Assembly (NCBI GenBank): GCA_942159475.1
Contig: OW804098.1
Span: forward strand, 116,409,225 to 116,473,224
Direction: 5' to 3'
Source of the DNA: Sthenelais limicola
Lineage: Eukaryota > Annelida > Polychaeta > Phyllodocida > Sigalionidae
DNA length: 64,000 nt
Under the pieces are notes generated by a model, which saw only the letters and a list, made by a program, of their open reading frames with translations, was not told the DNA's origin and did no database searches. Positions 12,601 through 24,600 of this stretch are shown here, piece after piece. Positions within the stretch are counted from its first letter, which is position 1; each line of letters begins with the position of its first letter. The translations under genes and the position numbers were made by a program.

Positions 12601-15600
12601 GGCGACCCATAGCGAGCTCCTTAATGCTGTCTAGAAAGGCGTTCAATTTTGACAAATAAAGGTTTCTAATAGTTATCTGATATTGGGCCGCTTGCATGAT
12701 AAAACCGTTGTATAGAGAAGCCTCTATACCTCTAGAAATGGTAGAAAATCTGTCGTTAACAGAGCTAGTAAGAGAAGAAATTGAATCAGTAAGGTTTTCA
12801 GTTGTAGAAAATACAGTCCTTGCCTGAAGGTTGTAGGCGCGGATGTGGGTATTATAAGAGGAAACAATTTTAGAAAGCCGTTTATCACGTCGTTGGCCGG
12901 CCGAGGCGTCTTGACGCAAATAGGCGTCAAGATGGTGGAAATTTGCCTCGACGGCGCTTACTCTTGGGTCGGTCGCTGTGCCTATTACTGGCTCCAGGAT
13001 ATCTCCAATAAATTGAAGCACAGCTTCCCTTGCTTGTCTACGAGCTTGGTGAGGGTTTAGTGGGGCGTTCATTAGAGTATTAATGTCAGAAAGAGTTGAA
13101 TTAATTTGTAAGTTAGTCGAGGACAAGAGTTCAGAGAGAAGGTTGGAGTGATCCGTGGTAAATTTCTTAAAAGAAGAATCCGACATAAGGTCGTTTAGCT
13201 TGGAAAGTCTAGGGTCCTGGGGTGGGGAAGTTAAATTAAATCTGATGGCCAAAATAAAATCGACATTGTCGTGGCCATTGAGAAGAACTTGTTCCTTCTC
13301 GGAGAAGATAACGCCATAATTTTGGCGAAGCAATAACCCTGCATTAGTAATACTAACACAGCTAATCAAGATCAAGCATATGCTGAAACCCAAAAATGTA
13401 AAATATAACTTCTGAACAAGGCTCGAGAAAGAAGAACAGCAATCGATATCGCACCAATTTGAATACAAAGTAAAATTTGCAGCAAAAGATCAGCTTTAAA
13501 CACATCCAAGATTCTGCTGATGCTTACCGTATACATTCCATGGCACACGTTGCACTGTTTTGGCAGCAGAGCAACCTTCCACCAAAAATCCGACAAATTA
13601 CCAATGTCTGAGCGTTGTATAGTAGGTGTGGTCACTCCAGAGTCCGAGAAGGAAGTGACCATATGAGAATTTGGCTTGTGTTAAGTAATGTGGAGGCCAG
13701 GGGGCGTGAGATGCAGGTGGGGCGGTAAGTAGAATGGTTAGCTAACCGGAAAGGCGCTGCTTACTACGACGAATAGCTGCAGCCCTCCCACACCTGACAA
13801 GCGTTAGCTTCCTCACACCTTGGCTTAGTAGGGGCGTCACAAAAACAGGCGTGTATAGAGAGACGTCTGGGGTCTGGAGGCTGGGCTCCTCTCTCTTGCC
13901 TTGTCTTTGTTTCGCTGTACAAGCTGCGGATTAAGGCTTGTGTTAAAACAAAAGGTTATTGGAGGTGTGTTCAGACATTGTGTATTCGGCTGCTCTGCGC
14001 TGGCTAACGTGACCCGGCCAGGTAGCTAGGCATGAACAAGGATGAAATAAAGCTGCAAAAGTGCGACAAAAGATTGGCTTCCCTAGAGCATTTACAGTCA
14101 CAAAAGCCCAGCCTGGGCCCCAAGCTGGTAAATTACTAGGAATTATAAACAGACATATGTGATAATGAAAAAATGGTGTGAAGTGCCCTTGTAAGGGTCT
14201 TGATAATTTAGGGATAAGAGGGAGAAGCTGGCAGGCTTTATCCCCCTGTGCGTCAGAAAGACGCTGATTACACAAAGGTAATCTAAAGTGGCATATAAAG
14301 CCAAAGAGATAAAAACAAAGGCGTTAAGCCTGTGTTTGGCAGTTTTTGAGGGGCATGCGGGCCAGATAAATACGATGCGCCCAAGCTTGGTTGGCACGCA
14401 AAGAGAATGTAATGGTAATTGGCGTCAATTGAGCCTGATAATTAAAAGCTTAGCGCAATCTGACACTTTAGAAACAAAAGGCCAGCCGGCCACGATAAGA
14501 CCGGAGACGGGCGGCGCTAGGCCTTCACCCATAGCCTGCCGGCTGTTATACCGAGGCGCGACCGGTTGTATTGTTCTAGAGGTAATTAGATAATCAAAGC
14601 TTGTGAAATACAAAGGCTGTTGGTTAACAGATTAAATATCAGGGTTTATACAGCTTGTAGAAAAACATGAAACCTGTATAAACAGAGCTGCGCCTTGTGT
14701 ATTCAAGATAAAAAGATTTTGGCTTCAAAGCTTGGCGTTAATTGGCGTTTGTTATAGCAGAAGGGAAATCTAGGGATATAAAATGCCAAGCTTTGTTTAA
14801 AGTAATATAACCGTCTGGCGAATGTTGAGCCTGAGGATTAAATGGTGACGGTTTGCTAGACAAATAATAATTGTATAAAAGGGGGGGAAGTTAAATGGGG
14901 AAAAATGCTTAGGGCTTATAGTAAAAGGTAATTAGAAATAAGGGAGAGCTTTGAAGCGTCGATCTTGGTCGTTTCTGGGAGAATTGTAGTCTAGAGGCAA
15001 TCCTGACGCAGAAACTTGGCGCTGAAAAACAAAGCTTTTGGTTAGTGATATAAAGCTTTTGGTACATCGACCGCTAGCAATATATGTGAAAAAATATAAA
15101 AGATGAGGAGATGGGGAAAAATTATTTTCAACTCGTGTGAAAATAATTTTAAGACGTTTACCGATCAGTGCTCAGCGGCTAAGCTGGGACCAAAAGGGCG
15201 TCAGATGATGGGAAATGGGGAGAGGTTTTATAGGAATTCAAGGGCGTGCAGTTGCTGTGTCTTTTGTGATATACTGCGTAGCCTATGGCGTCCCTTAGTT
15301 GATTTCTTGTTAATTTTTGAGTGTGGCTGCTTTCTGATTAATGGTGGGGGCTTAATCAGAAGCTTGTCTGCGTTTGTGAGAGGGGCTTTTATTATTCTCT
15401 CTGGGTCGCAAAATTCACCTGGATTGTTAATTAGACGCCTGAAGAAAGAAGGATTTGTAGATCTGACTTTTTTGAGTCTTTCTACGTGCACAGAAGTATG
15501 GCAATCCTTGCTATCTGATAGACGCCTCAATTTAACAGAAACAGGGGAGATTTGATCTGTTATAACGAATGGACCTGTATAGCACTTCTGTAATTTCTTT

Positions 15601-18600
15601 GATGTTTGTTTCGTCAGAAGTGTGGGGACGTACAGGTATACCAAATCACCTGGCTCATAATCGTGTAATTTAGCCTTTGTATCATGCCTTTTTCTCATTT
15701 TCTCTTGGCAAGTTTTGAGCCTCGCCTGGGCTTTTTCAAATGCCTTTCTTTGTGTTTTTAATATATCACCCAAATGTTGTTTGAGTGGTGCAGTCTCTGT
15801 ATGGTCCATTAAAGCTGCCATGGTAGGCGTTTTTGCTTGACGACCAAATACAAGGAGATGAGCACTGACACCTAGAGAAAAAGAGTCAGAACTATTTAAA
15901 GCATAGGTGATATATGGTAAATAAATATCCCAATAATTTTGGGCTTTATCAGCATATGCTCTAAGTCCTTGAAGGAGGCTAGAATTACAACGCTCCGTTA
16001 TACCTTGCGTGGACGCCCTGTAGGCGCTGCCATGGATCTGCGTGATTCCATATTGTTGGCAGGCCGCTTTAAAGACGCCTGAGGTAAAAGTCGGACCGTT
16101 ATCTGTATAGAGGTGGGATGGAGGGCCATATATACAGATAAAATGAGCCATGAAGCCTTTTGCGACTTCAGCACTGGTATTTGTATGGGTGGTAAAAGTT
16201 GTAACATACCTAGTACTGAAACAGACAGCCACATGTATATAACGCATATTATTTGCAGTTTTATGTATGGGCCCTATGGTATCCAAACAGATATGACTGA
16301 ATGGTACGGGGGCGTGGTCCCTTAGAGTCATGGGTGTTACCAGTGGTCGTCGTACCTTCTTGGCTTGGAGACAGTTATGGCATGTTGCTATGTAGTTGGT
16401 AGTGTCTCTTACCATGGAAGGCCAGAAAAATCTCGGTCTGAGGACGCTGAGGGTGCGACTTGTACCCAGATGTCCAGCTAGTGGCTGGTCATGATGAGCA
16501 CTTATCACTGCCTCTGTCCAAACCTGAGGAATAACGATCTGTAAACTAGATTTCTCAATACTGTTGAAAATATCTTGGTTAACTCTAAATAGAAGCCCAT
16601 CGATAATTATAAAATTATCCTGCTGCAATAAGATCACTCGAGCTTGGGCGTTATCTGTTGGTAAGGTTGATTTCTCGAGGTAATCTAGCATAGAAGAGCA
16701 ATAGAAATCACGCCTTTGCTCCTTCTTTAGTTGTTCTCTGGTGGGCGTGAGATTGGGTGTTTGGGAAAGGAAAAGCATGGCAGATTCAGCGTGATGAGCT
16801 AGTGGCTGGTCATGATGAGCACTTATCACTGCCTCTGTCCAAACCTGAGGAATAACGATCTGTAAACTAGATTTCTCAATACTGTTGAAAATATCTTGGT
16901 TAACTCTAAATAGAAGCCCATCGATAATTATAAAATTATCCTGCTGCAATAAGATCACTCGAGCTTGGGCGTTATCTGTTGGTAAGGTTGATTTCTCGAG
17001 GTAATCTAGCATAGAAGAGCAATAGAAATCACGCCTTTGCTCCTTCTTTAGTTGTTCTCTGGTGGGCGTGAGATTGGGTGTTTGGGAAAGGAAAAGCATG
17101 GCAGATTCAGCGTGATGAGCGAGCGATTTCTTGATTTTCTGCCTTCTTTCATCGGATCTAGCTTTGTTGATGCGCGGGCGGGATGCTAATTTCCGCTTAG
17201 GCTTGCCTTTTACCTTCTTACCGGCGTCAGCTGATTGGGGCGGCTGGTGGTCATTCAAAGGTGCTTGGGCGCCTACCTGACGCTTGGCCTGGGCTCGCGT
17301 CAGCGCATTTAGGGTCTCAATGGGCGTGTTGTCAAAGTTGGGAAGTCTATCTGGGTTGGGTGAAATAAATATAGAGCGTGGCTTATACGCTAATATAGGG
17401 TTATTTTCACATGGGTCTTTGTCATGATATGTCTTAGTTGTGGTGATATCCGAGAATTTCACCTGCTTCAAGGGGAGATACACTGTTCCTCCAGGCGTGA
17501 GTGCAGTGTTTTCCTCTTCAGGCGTGGGAGGGTAGGGTCTACGGCTCAAACTGTCAGCTACTACGTTCAATTTCCCTTTCAAAAATTTCACCTCGAAGTT
17601 ATGGCGTTGAAAAGTATGTATGTATATTGTTTATTTCCAGTTCAATCACAGTTACATCAATATAGTTATTACAATATAATATCTGGAAATGGGTACGACA
17701 TTCTATGCTAATCATAGCTCTACCAGGAGGTCCCTTGCCATCTTGCTAGGCGTCCATTTGAGTTATGTTCCTTCTTATTAAATAAGGAGACAAGGGCGGC
17801 GTGATCAGTAAGCAATGTAAAATGCCTGTCCTCGATATAATGCCTGAATTTCTTGATAGCGAAAATCAAACCAAGGAGTTCTTTGTCGGTAGTATGGTAG
17901 TTCAATTCGGCGGGCGTCAGGCCTCTGCCAGCGAACTCTAAAGGTCTTAATTGGTTATGCTGATCAGGCTGACTAATTACGGCCCCAATCGCCGTATTAG
18001 ACGCGTCAGAACTGATAGTATAAGGCTTGTCATAATCTGGGAAAGCTAAGGTTGCATCCTCACAAATTGATTTTTTAATGGTAATAAATGCTCGCTCACA
18101 TTCATCAGACCATATGAATTTGCTTCCTTGCTTGGTCAAATGATATAGGGGTCTCATTAAAGATGCAAAATTTGGGACGAACCTCTTGTAGAATTGAGCT
18201 AATCCATTGAAGGATCTCAACTGGGATAGACAGGCAGGTCTAGGAAATGAGTGAACAGCCTCCACTTTATCAGGGGAGGGTTTCAGCCCTTCACCAGTCA
18301 GGCGATATCCCAGGAAATCAATGGATTTCGAACCAAATAAGCATTTTTCTGGTTTTAATTTTAGATTTGCTGACAATAATAAGTTGAACACATCTGCTAG
18401 ATCCTTCAGATGTTGTTCAAATGTAGAGCCATAGATGCAAATATCATCGACATAGGCGATGGCACAGCGATACTTGCATCTTTTTAGTAACATATCCATG
18501 ACATTTTGATATGCTTTTGCTGAAGTCTTGAGTCCCATGGGAAGGACAGTATACCTATAGCGCTTATCATGTGTTGCAAAGGTAGTGAGATTTTTATGCT

Positions 18601-21600
18601 CTTCTTTGATGGGGATTTGGTAGAAGGCAGAGTAAATATCACACTTGCTATAATATACTGGGTTTGACTGGCCTATTAAGCTAATTGTGTCGTCAGCCCT
18701 TGGAAAGTTATAAGCCATATCTCGGATTTCTTTATTTAACAGCCTATAGTCGACCACGACCCTAAATCTGGCCGACCCTTGTGCGGTAGAATGCGGTTTC
18801 TGCACCAGAAAGGCTGGTGAGCTCCATTCCGAGGGTTCGGTACATTCTTCCAACACGCCCTGCTTAACTTGTTCTTCCAACAATTCCTCCATGAATTTCC
18901 TCTTTTCAGGGGTCATTCTATAAGGGAGCTTGTTGCAAGGAACATAACTTTCCTTTAAATCAATTGGCACGACACAATCTGCCTTTTTACCAATCATTTT
19001 GTCCTTTCCCACGAAGACATTGGTGTAAGATGAAAGGAGATCCTGCATTTGAATGGTTTGATCAGCAGATAAATCCTTTGAGATCACATATGGAGGGGTC
19101 GCACCTGTGACAGGGGACGGGGCTATTCGGTTAGATAGCTCTCCCTCCGATGAATTAATGATATTACAAGATGTAGAAGGTCTTGTAGAAGTAAGAGATG
19201 AAGATGAGGATGAAATGGAACAATTGTTAATCACCTTGTCTGAAATGGAAGTCAAATATGCAAGTGTTTCCTTTGGGACGGGAAGAAAATCTTCCTTAGC
19301 AATGGAATATAGACCTAAAATTTCTCCTTGGTGAACTTTGACGGGCGAACTTGAAGTATTAATGAGCGTCATAGGGATGCTATTCTTCTCGGTAAAAGGC
19401 TTGACAAGGGCGTGCTTCACCAAGAACCTGCAGTCCTTATCTGTATCTAAATTCTCCGTCGTACCAATTGTTTTTGAGAGGTTTACATGTGATAAAACAT
19501 AAGCACGTACATGATACTCTGATTCTTTAGGGATGACGAATGATTTTCTAGCGCGGATGGTGCGTTGATGTTTAACAGCACCATGATATTTTATATTTGC
19601 TTTAGTGGCGTCTAGAAAATCATCTCCGAGTATCAATGGACGATTTAGAGAAGGAAGCACCAGAAAAGAGTAAGAAAAAGTTCTACCAGCAACTTTAAAT
19701 GCAGCAAATACCCTTTTGCGCAAATTATGCGCTTCGTTACAAGCTAAAAAAAACTCTAGAATGTGTATTAACGAAACGTATAGGGTAACCTCTTTTATCC
19801 AAACTTTTTGCAAAACGTGGGGAAATAAATGAGGATGAAGCACCAGTATCGATCAGAGCAGGTATTGTTCTGTCACCAAATTCAACTTTTAAACAACCTT
19901 TCTCAATATTAGCAGAAACAAGTGTATTCTTACCAGATCCATCGTTGTCTGCTGTAGTGAGCCTGATTGTTTTTGAAGGGGTTTTAGGGTCTGACTCTTG
20001 AGTTGAGTTGCACTGAGGCGTCAGAGAGTTCTCAGTGCATAGAGGCGTGTCTGGAGGACGATTTCTGTGATCAGATTGTCCATTTTCCTCCAGGTTTGAC
20101 GCCTCTGCGCCAAGCACGCAAAGTGCCTGACGGTCAGACCCTCATTCTGACGGATTTGATGACTTGGAGGAGGAACGCTGCTTGTCTTCCTGTGATCTGA
20201 ACCTGGTGTTCTTCACGTGAGGGGTGGGCGCGCGATCCTCTGTTTTCTTGAAGTCGGACCTTCCTTGGCTGCCTGACCGGTGGTGGTTGCTGCTGCTTCT
20301 CGGGCGGCTTGACGAGCGAGGTGGGCCGGCGGAGTTATGGCGACTTCTGCTGCGGCTCTGATTGCCTGACGCGAAACGTGGATGGGTTTCCTGGGATGGG
20401 ATTCCTTTTTAGCTTCATACTTGTCCTTTCTGGACCTGTTATCGCCGTCAGATTTCTTTTTATCAGAGCCGGAGGAGGAGGAATGAGAAGAGGAGTTGTT
20501 TTTTCCTGAGTACTTCTTAAAGGACACATTGGAAAGATTCTCCGTCTTAGGCTGGGGTGGGTTGTAGCTTTCCCTCCTCCTTGCAGACTGCTCCGCCTGC
20601 TCCAGGGTAGTTGGACGGTCATGTCTGACGGCCCGAGCGATGTCTGATTTCAAACCATCTATGTAATAATGAATGGCCGTCTGTTCAGTGATGCTGGCGT
20701 TTGCGAGAAGCTTCTCCATATCCATAGAGTAATGCTTCACTGTCTCGTTTTTACCCTGGAACCTCTTTCTGTAGCTCTTTTCGTCCAGATCTGGATCTTC
20801 CTGGTCAAACTTCTCCAGGATTTGGGCGGCGAATACCTCAAAGTCCACAGGTTGTCTACAAAAATGTGTTTCTTGTACCAGACTCTGGCTCTTCCACCAA
20901 GAAAACCAAATATAGCTCTAGACAGGGCTGTAGGGTCGTTTGGGCAGCAATTAGCAATGTAGATTCTAAACTCGTCCAGGAAATCTCCAGCGGACTGGTA
21001 TACAGTTGCCTGCTCAAATTTGGGTGGGGGTTGGACTATGGTGCTATTGAATCTAAAATAATTTCCTCCATTGCTGTTAGGCAGCATAGAGTGATCAAAA
21101 GAAGCATAGCTAGGGGTATCAGGGATGCTTGGTTCTGGTTTTTGGCTGGGTAGGATCTGGGATAAAATGGTGGGCAGGAATATTTGGCGTTGGTGTAGAA
21201 ATGGATGGGTTGGGCGTGTGGACTCTAGGAGGGAAATTAAATATACTTTGGCGTGAGGCGGAAATTGGTCTGCTCGAGCTAGAAGTGGTGGTGGTATTGG
21301 AGCCTACCTGTGAACCTGCGGCTGACTGTCGCTGGTATATCCCATCTGACGGGAAACTGTAGCCAGGCAGCGGCTGGGTGTGAGCGGTGGCCGAGGTGGT
21401 GACGGTGGCTGGAGAAGAGACCGGCGGCGGCCGGGCTTCGGAGGCGGGAGGCAGTGGCTGCTTCCCGGTAGCCTTGGTCGGCTCGTCGGGCTTCTCCTTC
21501 TGGTCGCTCTTGCCGAGGATAGCGCTGGTCAGAGCGGTTAGGCAGTCCATTTGACGCCTATTCTGCTCGTGGGTTTCTCGCCTGAAGCGATCTTCACGCC

Positions 21601-24600
21601 TATCGGCCTCCTCACGGGCTTCTTTGGCATCTTCCCTTGCTTGCTGGGCGTCATATCGCTGCTGATTGAAAATGCCGGAGAACATTTCCGTGTTTGTCTT
21701 ATTCAAGTTCTCCAGTATGGCGGCCAATCCCGTCAGCAAATCTGGCTGGTTTTGCAGATTTTGCTGTTGCTGTTGCTGTTGGCCAATACCTGTCCATAAG
21801 GTATTTGCTCCGGGCGTGACGGTAGTAGAAGAGGTAGTTGTCACGTCCGTGATACTAGCAGTGGTGTTTACTGCCGCAGCCTCGTGTGTGGATGTCTGAG
21901 GTGCGGTGGACATCGTGATGTCGTCCTTTTTGCTACTTTTGTGGCGTTTTCTCTCTTCCACTATTCTCCTTTGTTCTAGGCGGCGTTGCTCAGCTTTGAG
22001 GCGTTCCTGTTTAGATTGCCTCAAATTGTGCATTTAAAAGGCACCAGAATCGATGGTTCTCTACCAATATGTTATACGTGGTGTAACACAAGGAAAAGGA
22101 GCTGTAGCGTAGAGTGTAGTAGCATAGCTTTATTGTACGATCTTAAGTGAAGTTTGGGGTTCACAACCCTTCATTATATCCTAGGGGGACACCGTGCACG
22201 CAGGCAGGTGCTCCCTGATTGGGCGGCGATGGCGCCCAATCAATAACAGTTAAATATCAGTCGGGCTTGACCCCTCGGACAGGTAACATGTATGTAATCA
22301 ATAAAATTTTAGGGTATGTTACCACGAGGTATAACACCTGCAATGTCTGCCGACATGTCCTATGGACAGGAGTCCCCCTCGCCCTTGTCCTTAAAACTGG
22401 ACAATCCAGCACCTAGCTTGGAGAATTAAAACAGGGATGCAAGTTCGCAGATTATTGTCTGAATCAGATTCATTGGAAAATTGACCAAATTTAGATATAC
22501 ATTGTCTTTACAATTTTTCAGCAGAATTTAGGCCTACTAAATGTGCAGTGAAGGCCATTTGTACATATGGTCTGAATTTTTATGACCTGACCCTTAAATA
22601 TTTATGGGTTCTCATCTAATAAAATTTGTGTGACGTCACAAATCTTTGTGTGGAAGTGGCTATCTTTTTTTGAGGAAAAGATGATGTATAAAGTAAATAT
22701 GAAACAGATTAAAAAAGATAATTAATATCCCTTTACTTAGTCTCTAAGAAGTCATTAAAAAGGTCATTAAAAACCATGTCAATAAGTCATTAAAAGTCAT
22801 TAAATTTAATGTGCTCTGGGCCGCGGGAACCATGACTCCTCAACTTGTGGGGAACAGTGGTTGATGGTGCTGGCTTTGAACGCAGGGGCACGGGGGGTTG
22901 TGGGTAAGGTTCCAACCCGCCGTGCCTATCTTAGCTCCGCGCCAGTGCTTTCTTAGTTCCACCCCAGTGCTATCTTAACTCCGCCCCAGTGCTTTCCTAG
23001 CTCCACCCCAGTGCTATCTTAGCTCTGCCCCAGTGCTGTCCTAGCTCCGCCTCAGTGCTATCTTAACTCCACCCCAGTGCTATCTTAGCTCCACCCCAGT
23101 GCTATCTTAGCTCTGCCCCAGTGCTGTCCTAGCTCCGCCCCAGTGCTATCTTAACTCCACCCCAGTGCTATCTTAGCTCTGCCCCAGTGCTGTCCTAGCT
23201 CCGCCCCAGTGCTATCTTAACTCCACCCCAGTGCTATCTTAGCTCCACCCCAGTGCTACCTTAGCTCCGCCCCAGTGCTATCCTAGCTCCACCCCAGTGC
23301 TACCTTAGCTCCACCCCAGTGCTATCTTAACTCCGCCCCAGTGCCATTTTAACTCCACCCCAGTGCTATCCTAGCTCCGCCCCAGTGCTATCTTAACTCC
23401 GCCCCAGTGCTTTCCTAGCTCCACCCCAGTGCTATCCTAGCTCCGCCCCAGTGCTATCTTAATTCCACCCCAGTGCTACCTTAGCTCCACCCCAGCTCCA
23501 CCCCATCCAATACCTCATACAATAAACAAGTAGGCAAGGCCCCACCCGCTGAGTTCATAATTACCATATGATTTATATTGACTGTCAGTGCAACCAATCC
23601 CCCCACCCCCCTGAGTATATTTTTATATTTTTACTCTATACAATTTCTATATACTGTCAGAGTGTACCAGAGGAGGTGTTGGCTAACAGGACGTACCAAG
23701 TGTTACGGCGGGTGCTGAGTATCCACCCTCCCACCTCACCGCGCTTCCAGCACTTCTACCTACAGGCCCTGTGTGGGGACGGGGAGGAACAGCCCGCCTC
23801 CAGGCACAGTCACATCTGGGAGCGCATCCACCACAGCTTCACGTAAGTTGGGTTTTGTAATCATTTTTATTCAGGTTAATTCAATCCAAAATATCTTTTA
23901 TGTGTGAGTGAGTGAGTGAGATTGGTTGCTTTGCACCCTTATCAACACATTTAATATGGTTATATCAAGGGCAGGAGAGCTGAGAGGGAGTGAGTGAGTG
24001 AGATTGGTTGCTTTACGCCCTTATCAACACATTTAATTTGGTTATATCAAGGGCGGGAGAGCTGAGAGGGAGTGAGTGAGATTGGTTGCTTTACGCCCTT
24101 ATCAACACATTTAATATGGTTATATCAAGGGTGGGAGAGCTGAGAGGGAGTGAGTGAGTGAGATTGGTTGCTTTACGCCCTTATCAACACATTTAATATG
24201 GTTATATCAAGGGCGGGAGAGCTGAGAGGGAGGCAGTTTTCTTTTATTTGTATGTAGGGGTGTTATACAAATTCGTATGTAGGGGTGTTATACAAATAGA
24301 GCCATACATCTGAATATAAATCCAGTATGTTTCTTAACGACAGGGAGTGGGTCAGAATTAAAAGTAATTATAGGTTAGTTATGACTTGGGAAACAAATGT
24401 TTGGTTATTGTTCTACTAAGGTCTAACGTCTATTGCTATAAAGGTTGGCTATAAGTGAGTATCAGTTGTTAACTGGTAGAATAAGATAATATAATTTCAC
24501 TTTCTCAACTAGCTTATAATGTAAATATATAACAAACGTCGGACTCCTCAATAAACAAACCTACAACTTATCCCTCCGTCCCTATCCTTATTCTGTTCTG

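Larger units (their letters stand above)
8167..22336 (-). mobile_element. Env-bearing Gypsy (errantivirus-like) provirus
   Basis: A complete LTR retroelement of about 14.2 kb lies antisense to SLF1 within intron 7. The LTRs (266 and 267 bp) have TG...CA ends and differ at about two positions; a 4-bp CCTG target duplication flanks them (8163-8166, 22337-22340). Reading leftwards on the minus strand it has a primer-site-like TGG, gag, aspartic protease, RT/RNase H, integrase and an F-type env-like ORF. This is the gene order of errantiviruses and other env-carrying Metaviridae. Several frame breaks and one small insertion interrupt gag and pol, while env is open. It is unusually long because of two non-coding spaces of 1.8 kb and 2.4 kb. 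Confidence 0.93.
7865..22834. mobile_element. Older TIR element split by the provirus
   Basis: CATGGTTCCCGCGGG at 7865 and its inverse CCGCGGGAACCATG ending at 22834 bound about 300 bp and 500 bp of TCATTAAAAGTCATTAAA-rich sequence left and right of the LTR element. Related copies lie at 25215-25332 (one end) and 30940-31139 (both ends). The provirus therefore landed in a pre-existing element. Confidence 0.65.

Noticed and set aside
13372..13662. 96-codon ORF just before env
   Set aside because: Overlaps env in another frame and has no recognisable motif; a leader role is possible but unsupported.
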